From Litoditis marina (taxonomy: Eukaryota; Nematoda; Chromadorea; Rhabditida; Rhabditidae), in NCBI GenBank assembly GCA_964036275.1, contig OZ038435.1, forward strand, positions 28,439,521 through 28,503,520: a stretch of 64,000 nt of DNA, read 5' to 3'. Every line of letters starts with the position of its first letter. The first letter of the stretch is position 1. Both the position numbers and the translations under genes were made by a program. Under the pieces are notes generated by a model, which had not been told where the DNA came from, did not search any database, and was given only the letters and a program-made list of their open reading frames with translations. Shown here piece by piece: positions 54,691 to 64,000 of this stretch.

Positions 54691-54926
54691 TTTAAAGATG
54701 GCCTGGTAGGAACCGAATCTCATGTCTTGCGCTCCACGGTTAATTCCTTCGCTCCGATGCGAATGCCCCCAAAAACGCGGTTTTCGAATCTCCGCTAATG
54801 AATTGTGATTAAACGAACCACAAAATGTCAATAAATTAGTTTTTGAAGCGCATTTGCATCGGAGCGACGAAATTAACCGTGGAGCGCAACGCACGAGATT
54901 CGGTTCCTGTCAGACCACCTTTAAGG
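54691..54926. repeat. 236-bp palindromic MITE
   Basis: The left arm TTTAAAGATGGCCTGGTAGGAACCGAATCTCATG.. and the right arm ..CACGAGATTCGGTTCCTGTCAGACCACCTTTAA are complementary. The GCGCTCCACGGTTAATT block is shared within both arms of about 80 bp. No coding. Confidence 0.88.
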
Positions 54927-55280
54927 TACAACTTACATATTCCATTCAGACCCTTAATCTGTGCCTGTCTGTTGACTGGGGGCCAATCTATAGAAAGCGA
55001 GATGTACAATATACATGGTAATGTTTATGGTAAGTCAAGTTTAGGGATTTAGAGGTTGTAACATCACAGCCAACTGTAGCTTAACTATGTTGCTGCTGGT
55101 GTATATAAATGTTTGCGTAGTTTACAATTACGGTTTTAAGGCTGGAACAGGTTAAAGATATATTCACACATCATTAAGTTCCGACTAATCTTCAAGAATG
55201 AACCAGTTTACGGGCAAAATTTGTCCTTTTTCCGCCCAGTTTTAATCGATAGTCAAAAGGAATATGTGTTTTGATTCTGG

Positions 55281-55283
55281 CAG
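55281..55283 (+). promoter_or_regulatory. Probable trans-splice acceptor of the RBR ligase gene
   Basis: TTCTGGCAG lies 8 nt before the ATG at 55292, and no upstream coding exon joins it. Confidence 0.5.
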
Positions 55284-55291
55284 ACGTTGCG

Positions 55292-58200
55292 ATGTTCCAA
55301 TTTCATGGAAATAATCTGGCTGTGGGTGTGGATGCTCAACCTGCTGCTGTTTATGGGAATGGGGCTGTTCTACCGCCGCCCGCTCTAGCAGTAAGTTGGA
55401 CATTGCACTTATTCTCTTATAAAAGGCCATGTTTCAGCCCACAACTAGAATATTGTACGTGCTTTAAATATAAAGGCTGTTCCTTCGAACTTCGACCCTA
55501 GTTGTCTAAAAGAACTTCCTGAAAGAATCAAAAACTATTATGATTTGCTTATTTCACATGACGCAATAAAATCTATTTGCATAATAATGTAGAGCTTGAA
55601 AATTTGACAGTTGAACGATGAGGCTGGACCCGTTGAGCCAGCTGGACCAACGCAAGCAGCTGTACCAGTTGATGTCGAGCTCAATCAAATCCAACGGGAG
55701 GCTCAGGCCACTTTGGTATGTATTTAGTTGCTCGCGACTGTACAACTCAATATTGGTGGTGGCTGAGCGTGACTTGTTATAGTTCTAGCTGTAATTCACA
55801 GTAAACTTCATGTGTGATATGGACTCAAGATCATACACCGCCAAGCCCTCTCATAAAAGGGGGAGTCGCGAAAAATTCCTTGTGAGGTCGAGACACGAGA
55901 AAACACGGAGGGGTTGCGAGAAATTTGTAAGAATAAGAAGCCCGTGGCGGTGTATGCTCATGATTTAGCCCTACGGGTGTTTTCGAGCAGTATGTATGCA
56001 GCGTTCACGCTTAGAAACTGTCAGTGTTTCAGAAGGATATGTTCCCGCTGGTGTGTCCCGATTGGATTGCGATACAGGTCCAGCAACTCGATGTGGAAAC
56101 CATAGCCGATTTCATCATGACCAACGAAGGCGACGCACAGAAGGTTCCGAAGATCGTGAAGAAGCGGCGTCGTCTATCACAGGTACGCACTCCCCCGTTT
56201 CTTCCAAAAGTCTCATACATCTGTGTAGTTTCCACTTCATATCGCCCACCTACACTTTACGTCAGTTAAATCATTATTGCTTATATTGTTTGCTGTTGCT
56301 TATATTGTTGTAGGAGTCTGAGAACATGTCACCGAATTCTGCTTTCTCAATATATTCAAATGACCGGTTTCGAATAACATAGTTCAGTATTAGAATCAGA
56401 TAATTAGTTGACCTGCAAGATTGGAAAACGTTGTGCGCCTAGGTAGATTGCCCATTTCGGAGTCAGTCCCCATTTCCATTTGCTGGGGATAAAGCCGTTA
56501 CATCTCACTGTTTTCTTCCAAGCAGATAGCACTAAGACAATGGAGGGCCGGTGACCGCCCAACGTTCGCCCACTGACCGCCCAGCGTGCGCCTAGTTGCC
56601 GCCTGACAGCGGGACACTAGGCGCGCGCTGGGCGGTTACTAGGCGAACGTTGGGCGGTCACCGAGCGAACGTTGGGCGATCAGTGGGCCGAAAACATCCA
56701 AAAGCTTACGCAGTACATAAATGATGAAAATAATTGTAGGGGTAGTATTCCCTGCTTGTATTTATTATGTATAATGAGATAAATCAATTTAATGATCACA
56801 TTTGAGGCGACAATTAACAAAAATCGAAACAACAATGGAAATATAACAACAAGCGGCGAAAATTTTGAATAAACTGCCGTTTTAGAACCAGAATAGCAAC
56901 AAAGAATCAGCCTATGAATTATATCACGGAGGTGAGGATGATTTATCAATTTAACCTAGATAAACGGGCTAAAAAATAAGTTTGCCCCAGAAAGTTTAAA
57001 CTATTGTTTGAATTGAAAAGCAAGATGGAGCCTTATAAACAGCCTAAAACATAGTATAATAAACAGGCAGTCGGATGCAAATTAGTTAACTAACAGGTTG
57101 TACTGGTGACCATCGAATAATTAGTACGAATCCGAAGAATAGAATAAGAATAAGTAGAGAAGATAGTACGAATCCGTTTGTTGCGCGAGCCGTCATGTCC
57201 TTATTCGTCAGTGTCGAGTTGTTTTCTGAAATTGTCATTTTAAATTATGTAAAGAACGAATAATGTCATGAGTTTGTTTGGGATCTCTCTTGGGTTGGAT
57301 TTAGAAGGCAACTACGACGTGAGTATGGAACGAAATGGTTCAATCAACAGCTCAATCAGAGAGAGCCGACCCTTAGCGTAACAGCCGAGCCAATAGCGCA
57401 CTAGCCAGCTTTTCGTAAAGTCGACATTCGGTGACCTGTTTATTTTTCGTAGTTTTCTCCTAGCCTCTGTTTAAAATTGCGAGTAACAACACCGTGGTTT
57501 CAGGTATGTGTCTACTTTCTCCAAATTTGCGGAGCGAGACCCGGATTCGATTTTAAATTTCAAGAATTCGGGGTGTTCAAGACAATGAACACACAACTCA
57601 AACTAATACGCTACTCGTTGTTGAACACATTGAACACAGGCTAGCAAAAACGGTACAGAATAGGAATGTTACCGGACCTTGGCCGACGAAATGACCTACA
57701 AAATAGCTGGCTGTAAGCTAGCTCTGTCCCAGCATCAGGAGTTTAGTAAAATGTCTTCCGTAGCGAAAACAAATATAAAGGTTTGATATAATCATAAATA
57801 AAATACCATAGGTTTAGCAGATGTCAGTCTGATTTAAAGGAATGAGCAGATTTCAGAAGTAATCAACATTGTAAACAGGAATCAACCACATGAATGGATT
57901 CTTCAGAGTGACTGACTCTTTAGTTCCACGTTCATTCCGGAACTAATAGATATCAGAAAAATTTAAACTTTTACCTTTTTAAAAACTAAATTTACCACAT
58001 TCAACACCAACATACCTCTATATTACCCGAGAAGAGCAATGGAATATTTAGATACCAATAATATAGATCCATTATATAATAAAGAAAACCTGTAAAACTC
58101 GGTGTTTTCGAAAAAACGTCGTTTAAACCTCCAAAATAACATGAATCTTCAAAAATAACAGAACACAGCGATATCTAAACAAAAACTAAACAAAAATAAG

Positions 58201-61200
58201 GATAGAATGATAAATAAATGATATTAAAAGGAGAAAACACATTGCAAAATAACAAAATGACTTCAAAATTTTCGAATTTCGGGTGCGTCGCGGTCGACCG
58301 CTTCGCATGCTTGGAATGGATGAGCTGGCCCATTGACCGCCAGGTGGGCCGACACTGGGCCGACAATGGGCGGTCGGTGGGCGGACCACTCAGACTGGGC
58401 GGTCACCCGCCCTCCATTGTCTGAGCATTTAGCATATAACTTGACCTACCAAAACTATATATTACAGGATGGGGGTTTGTATAATTTTATACAGGGAACA
58501 ACAGACAACAGTAGTCTAAGGGACACTGTCATAAAAACATTGTTTTTTATGTGAATGTTTCAGCCGGAACTTGATAGGGCTGGTTCGAGTGATGAGCCTG
58601 TCTATCGCCGAGGCAGGCCCGATTTCGATCCATCTACCAGAGATCATTTTTTCAGTACCCCCAACCCGGTGTTCAACTCAAAATGGTAATAGTTAATAGT
58701 TTCACATCAGATCACCATAAATCTTTGCATTTCCACCAACTTCTGTGGAACATTCATGGAGTTCCATGATGTGAATGGATGTTCTTTGTGCCTGATTAGT
58801 GATGTATACTGTATCTAGTTTTCTGCAATTCGAGTTACAGGCATCGGATGAAGGATATGGGGCGTCTGCAGCACACAGCCATGGTGGATGCTCTCTTCCA
58901 GGCACTTCGGGATTCCGTACCTGCTCCGGCCTGCTGGCCCACCACTGTCTTTTTCGAAACAGTCTATCCTATGGTGAGCATTTCAGTTACATACTATCGG
59001 CTTCATCAGTTTTTGAGTTTCGAGGTATTTGAAGGCTTAGACCGCTTAGTGCATCTCCTTGCTCTAAATAAATGTGTGAAGTGCTTTGTACTTGGAAACA
59101 CTTATAACTGGATTAGGGTAGACTAGGGCTCACCAAGTGGAAAACAAAGTTTAGAGTTTTTAGAGACATTAAGTTAATATGGATTACTTTTCTCCAAGTC
59201 GAAGAAAGTTCCACCCAACTTTCCGTCAGCGACAGGTTGTACCATCTGTCAATAATTGCATTGTCCAGTGTCAGTAGTTATAAATGTTTATGGGTCGGCT
59301 TCCTAACCTAACTAAAAGCAGTGAAGTATAATCTGCGCTGCATAGTGGTGTTGAGCGTTTCATGATGTTAGAGTTTGTATTTTCCAGATTCGTGTTGGTT
59401 TTATCCGAGAATTGGTCAACTACAGTTCCCACGGACGCATGTCCATGTTTGCCGTCCTGGTCATTCTCGATCTACTGCTCATAGGAGAAGAGGAAAGGTT
59501 GCACCGCGAACCCGGTTGGTCTATTTGAGGTTACTTAGAACTTCCGTCAACGGTACAACCGACGGGGTGACTTTGAATATACCGTTGATTTCAACCAATT
59601 TTTCAATTTAAGAAATTTATAATGGTCATTTGAACCACCTTTCACCTTACTGTTGATAGTTATGAAAATTCAATTTTACATTGTTTTTTTGTGTTTAATC
59701 ATCGTGTTTTTAATGAGTCTTAATCGTTTGTTGTTCTATCTATAAGCATGAAACGGTTCTTATAGAAAATGCATGATCCGTATCTATCCAATATTGTTTC
59801 CAGTCTTCGTGGCGTTCATTTATGACAGAGGACACTACAAGACCTCGCGACAAAATGTGCAGCGCCCGCACACGAAGTATGTGAACAACACGCATCTGGC
59901 ATTGTTGGCGCAAGGCCGCAGAAATCCTTTCGCCGACATAGTCGGCGACGTGGCAGCTGCGGCCACCAAGGTCTGGGAGGAGGTCACCGCCCTGATGAAA
60001 AAGGTGGGACAAACGTTCTAAGAACGTGCATTTTTGTCGATAATACCTTACAAAGTGAATTTTGGGGTCCATATATTATACGTCGTAGTGTTTAGATCAT
60101 CCTTTATCCTTCGTTAATATGAAATGGTCAATGATATACTTAGTTTATAGATGCTTGTACTTCACAATTCACTGTACTTATCCGTTATAGGATCACCTTG
60201 ACCTACCGAAATTTACCTGCGAAGTTTGTTTCGATGATCAGCTACTGCTGAGCAGTATCGAATGCCACTCGGATGGTATTGGGGGTGAGATTCATATGAT
60301 AACTAATTTTCGAAGCTCATAATAAAGGTGCGTGGGAATGGAAAGAAAAAGCTAACTCCAAAATAAATAAGATTCCTGCAAACTAGTTAATGTTACACAT
60401 TTGTTGTGTTTAAACAGTGTTGTCTGTTCCTATTCATTCATTTATTCAGGTATTTTGTTGTATATTAATTTTCAGCGGTCACTCACCATTTTTGTTTCGA
60501 CTGTGTCCAGGGCCAGGCGAAGGCCTGTTGCGAGGAAGGGCGGGTGGCTGGGGCCGGAATGGGAATACCATGTCTGGAAGTAGGGTGCAGGGGATACATC
60601 ACACCCGGTAAGTATTATTCATCATTTCTGGAAGTAATTAGCTTCAAAATATGGTTACTGTATTCCTAGGGAGGTTCCCATTGAATTGATGCACCCAAGG
60701 TCTGTCGTCTCTAAGATACCACTTGTAATTCAATATTTTGAATGTTTGTACAATGCGAATTTCGTGAATCTTGTCAGGAAATAGGATGGAAATTATGACA
60801 CTCAGTTTTTACTTCCGTTTTTGAGCTAGGTTATCTTTTATTTGAAATTTGGTCATTGCTATTAAAATCGGGGATAGTTTTTTTTGAAGAATAGTGCGGA
60901 GTTCTCACTGCGCTCTCATTGTTCCGATGAACCATTGAGTCCTTACAGCCGCGTTGGGTGCAGCCGGAGTAGAGAAGCAAGTGATTGGTCAACTGGAGAA
61001 GAGGCTGGAACAAGAGGCACTCGCCATGGCTGGACTACCAGTTGAGAGGTAGATTTTGGAAGAATTTCTTATTCGAGAGAAAATTCATTTATAGTTTTGG
61101 CTTCAACTATATTGATCTTGTAATCTTGTTGCAAACTAGAGGTTGAGGCGGAATATACAACTTATATTTAGTTTTCTCTTAACTATTCTTTTGAACTGTA

Positions 61201-62485
61201 ACTCTGTAACTGTTTTGAATCTTAACTAGAGCTTTCATTCTTATTTATCGAACGTGTTAAACAATGGGGTCATCTTTTCTGCATTTAATCGATTAGTAGT
61301 TGACCGCAATGTGTGATCCGAACGTTTTTCAGATGCAAATATTGTCACTTCGGGGTTGTAATGGAGGATTCTCCCGAGGAAAACAAGGTTTTCTCATGTA
61401 GCAACTGCACGGCCGAGTTCTGCCGGTAAGATTGTTCTGTTCTGATTATTTGTCCAATTCATTCAATTACACTATAGAAGGTTTAATTTTAACCCAATAC
61501 CAACCTTTTGGGAATCCGGTGCGATAACCAGAACCGCTGAACTGATTGGTTCTACGGTTTTAATACGAACGAGCATAGAGTGGTTCCATGAATGCCTTTT
61601 TGTATTGAACGAAACATTCTTTTGCCTTCTAGATTCGTTTAAGTTGTCCTATATAACCCTATGTGATTGCAACTTTACTACCAGTGTTATTATATGGCAG
61701 ATAAAACATTCACCCGGTGTTTATCTATCCGTCAATGACTTGATTCCCCTATTTGTTTGCAGTCTGTGCAAGCGTGACTGGGAGTATCACGTGGGTCGTC
61801 CCTGTGATGAGTTCTGCAATGCGGTGGACGAGGCTCGCAAGAAACTGTAAGAATTTTTTTTTATTCATCATCAGGATCCGACCAACAAGGAACACTTTTC
61901 GTTTTTCTGGGCGCTCGCACAACTTTACTGCAGTATAGCAATTTTTTTTCGCAATTTGTCTATATATGTTCTTCTGTCAATTTTTCCAACTTATTTTTCA
62001 CAATTTCAGGGAGAACGAGTTGACAGCCGCTATGATCCACACTTGTCCCAAATGCCAGCTAAGCTTCGAAAAAGTAAGGAGTTCTATATACTATCTATTG
62101 AATTTAAATCACGCGTGAGCTTAAAAGTTCAATATAATTATGCGATTCACAATCATTCAACAATTCAACAACAATTCACAATCAAACTTTGATGCTTTTC
62201 TGGTCTCCGACTTGGTATATCTTTTACCTTCATCCATCAAAGTTAATAATCACTAAATAATCAATCCTTTCAGAAGATTGGATGCAACAAGATGACGTGC
62301 CGTTGCGGTGTCACGATGTGCTATGTGTGCAGGGCCACCAACATCGACTACACCCACTTCTGCGAGTAGGTTACTCTCCGTTTCTTATCTCAATATGATC
62401 TACTTTTATCTTGGATCTTGGCGGTATCCCATCAATCATTCTTTTCCCTCACTTGCTTACACACACATTCTCCCCTGTATTTCTT

Positions 62486-62549
<64 letters not shown>

Positions 62550-62983
62550 ACCTTTTTATTTTTTCAGACACCGAAACGGGGGTGACGTCTCGACATGCCC
62601 GATGAAGTGCAATAAGCCGTGCCTTGTTTCGCAGAACGTTGATAAGAGTCTGGAACAGCGAAGAAAGGAGCTCCTGGAGAGGGCCAGACAGAATCCCGAA
62701 CTCGACGGTACGTTTAATCAAACGGCTTTTTTCACTTACAACTAAAACAGATGGGTCCGAATGAATAAGCAGCCGGAAAACAGCACATGTTTTGTTCTTC
62801 TGTGTTTGTAGTTTGGTCCCGCTGTCGATTAGTTAAGGTTCGTGGAATATTTTGATGCGTAGGCAGTGCACATGCAGATTAAACTACACATCAGACAGTG
62901 TGATCCACTTCAGTTTCGCATTTCCGCGTTTGTATGAGAAACTTGACTTTTCAGAAGACGTCGTCAACGGTCTTAATCTCTAG
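55292..62983 (+). CDS. RBR E3 ubiquitin ligase, RNF216/TRIAD3-like
   Basis: RBR ligases pass ubiquitin through a catalytic cysteine. Seventeen exons encode about 612 aa: 55292-55390, 55611-55715, 56033-56182, 58564-58685, 58841-58973, 59388-59514, 59804-60003, 60191-60284, 60476-60607, ~60670-60743, 60949-61048, 61333-61425, 61763-61846, 62010-62073, 62275-62366, 62568-62707, 62955-62983. RING1 starts at FTCEVCFDD (~residue 321), with HHFCFDCVQ. The middle zinc domain is [29 protein letters not shown]. The last is [27 protein letters not shown]; the Cys in KMTC (~535) is the expected catalytic residue. THFCEH follows. The CRCG-type last domain and QYFE linker match RNF216 rather than parkin or ariadne. 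Residues ~70-105 resemble a CUE-like helix set (inference). The exon 9/10 junction shows a 1-nt phase clash (see findings). Exon 6 uses an atypical GTTGGT donor. Confidence 0.88.
56535..58423. mobile_element. ~1.9-kb DNA element with AGACAATGGAGGG ends
   Basis: AGACAATGGAGGGCCGGTGACCGCCC at the left and GGGCGGTCACCCGCCCTCCATTGTCT at the right are complementary apart from one base. Both subterminal zones are GC-rich and internally palindromic (GTGACCGCCCAACGTTCGCC / GGCGAACGTTGGGCGGTCAC). The interior (about 56700-58260) is AT-rich with no transposase-like frame. It fills most of intron 3 of the ligase gene. I could not assign a target duplication. Two related shorter elements flanking unrelated DNA is the alternative. 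Confidence 0.65.
62487..62548. repeat. (CT)n microsatellite
   Basis: Two CT runs interrupted by TTTCT, in intron 15 of the ligase gene, 20 bp before the acceptor. It could serve as an extended polypyrimidine tract. Confidence 0.95.
62802..62889. repeat. Short inverted-repeat element, GTAGTTTGATC family, copy 5
   Basis: GTGTTTGTAGTTTGGTCCCG opens and CAGATTAAACTACACA closes this 88-bp segment in the last intron of the ligase gene. Confidence 0.7.
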
Positions 62984-63718
62984 TTCTATCGGGATTGTCA
63001 ACTTCCATGCTTCCATCTGGTTTCCATTTCTATGCCCTCACTTGTGTGTCATTCTATATTTCACTATGTACTGATTGTTCTTCAAATGATTGCATCCATG
63101 TACCGTGTATTTCTCGAGCAGATTTCTCGCATTGTTCACTCTCTTCATTGCCTTTGATTGCCTATCTCATTAGTTTGACGGGTCTTCTCACGGAGTAGTT
63201 GTTCTATTACTCACTGCTCCAGGTGGTACACTGCTAGCGCCAACCCTAATAATTAAATTGTTTATATTCTGTAAGCATGTTGATATATCCCTGTGGTAAT
63301 TTTCAGTTTTTACCTGTGTACATTTTTGTTTTTCATACGACTCGATTTAGTTTTTTTTTTCAATCTCGATTGCGCATGAGCTATACTGTTTGGCATTTTC
63401 CTTCATTCAACCAGTCGTTAGAACTATAGTCTTTTGTGTAAATTTTGCTCTAAATCAGTAAACTCTTTCTGCAAACTCCTTTTTATTTCGCACTTGTGTA
63501 AGTATTAAAATACCAGTCAAAGTCGAAGTGAGAATACGTTTTTCAGTTAAGCCGTACAGTACAGAAAACAGAAAAAGAGATGTAGTCTGCACCACGACTG
63601 GAGCAGAGTAATCAGATAATATATTGAAGTAGAAAAAGACATATTGTAATTCGGAAAACAACGAAATCTTTTCGAAACCTTCATTTCACCAAGAACACAT
63701 TTGAACGGGGTTATTCAT
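62984..63718. other. Tail-to-tail intergenic region
   Basis: AT-rich 3' flanks of the ligase gene (plus) and the Gly/Tyr-rich gene (minus). TTTATT at about 63482 could be a minus-strand poly(A) signal. No gene is seen. Confidence 0.65.
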
Positions 63719-63858
63719 TTAGTATGCGTGCTGAGGCCCGAAGTTGTATTTTCCGTATACCGGTTGTTTGTTGTATCCATATCCATAGGAAGGAGTATAT
63801 CCATAGTGGGTGGGAGCACCGTATCCATAACCGAGAGGGGACAAAAGGTTCTTGGTCT
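63719..63858 (-). CDS. Gly/Tyr-rich protein, C-terminal exon only (partial)
   Basis: After a CGTTTCAG acceptor (63859-63861) the minus strand has 45 complete codons and TAA. The peptide has repeated GYGYG/HYGY words and ends KYNFGPQHAY. Tyrosine and glycine make up over a third of it. Short Gly-Tyr-rich nematode proteins include cuticle-associated, eggshell and antimicrobial-peptide types, which cannot be told apart here. The exon is entered with two bases of a split codon. The remaining exons lie beyond the window's right edge; bases 63862-64000 are intron. Confidence 0.65.
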
Positions 63859-64000
63859 CTGAAACGAAGTAACGACATTATTTGCAGGCAGTTTACTTTT
63901 GTGATACCTCGAGAATGTTCAGACGTGTTTCACGTATGAGTTCGCATTTGAAAAGTGGTAAAGTGCAAAAGTTTCTGAAAACATTTGCTCTTCAAATTGG

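Larger units (their letters stand above)
51610..55283. other. Intergenic region between the GAR receptor and the RBR ligase gene
   Basis: Receptor 3' flank with AATAAA words at about 52167 and 52569, then AT-rich sequence. It holds two inverted-repeat elements (53180-53258 and 54691-54926). Open frames of 108-111 codons at 52775-53101 and 54062-54397 lack coding character. I see no supported gene. Confidence 0.7.

Noticed and set aside
1..64000. CRISPR arrays, bacterial operons, rRNA genes or phage genes
   Set aside because: The window is eukaryotic. No direct-repeat/spacer arrays, rRNA signatures or prokaryotic gene organisation were seen.

Overview
This is a eukaryotic window from a nematode, most likely a rhabditid-type chromadorean. 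The genes have many short exons joined by GT/AG introns with T-rich ..TTTCAG acceptors. Several start codons lie 1-21 nt after an unpaired 3' splice acceptor, as expected for spliced-leader trans-splicing. The ribosomal protein L3, the divergent muscarinic (GAR-type) receptor and the cyclin T all look like nematode family members. Every exon below was read directly from splice sites and codon phase. No database search was run.

Layout. 1572-16374 (minus): two tandem bestrophin chloride-channel genes, each with 18 exons of identical length and 645 codons. The space between and upstream of them is full of palindromic transposon debris, a Mutator-like element with a 9-bp target duplication, and a relic that resembles a third bestrophin upstream region. 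18776-20914 (minus): complete rpl-3, 401 aa, with a trans-splice acceptor 7 nt before the ATG. 22810-27700 (plus): a five-exon gene for a 159-aa secreted, cysteine-rich, Ly-6-like protein with a probable GPI signal. Its introns carry a decaying ~140-bp GGCGCC tandem array and a perfect 151-bp-arm inverted repeat. 28385-34587 (minus): complete 15-exon cyclin T (cit-1 type), 533 aa, the regulatory partner of CDK9. 35249-51609 (plus): a 14-exon G-protein-coupled acetylcholine-receptor-like gene (gar-2 type, 533 aa) with an 8.4-kb first intron. It is head-to-head with cyclin T across about 640 bp. 55292-62983 (plus): a 17-exon RBR-type E3 ubiquitin ligase of the RNF216/TRIAD3 class. 63719-63858 (minus): the last exon of a Gly/Tyr-rich protein that runs off the window.

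The genes do not form one pathway. They are a membrane channel pair, a translation gene, a surface protein, a transcription-elongation cyclin, a neuronal receptor and a ubiquitin ligase. No operon with ~100-bp spacing is evident. What stands out is the repeat landscape: at least ten inverted-repeat families, mostly without any coding capacity, several in more than one copy, plus a two-copy repeat whose 3' part resembles a tRNA-derived SINE. Most intergenic and intronic space is either such repeats or AT-rich sequence in which I see nothing.
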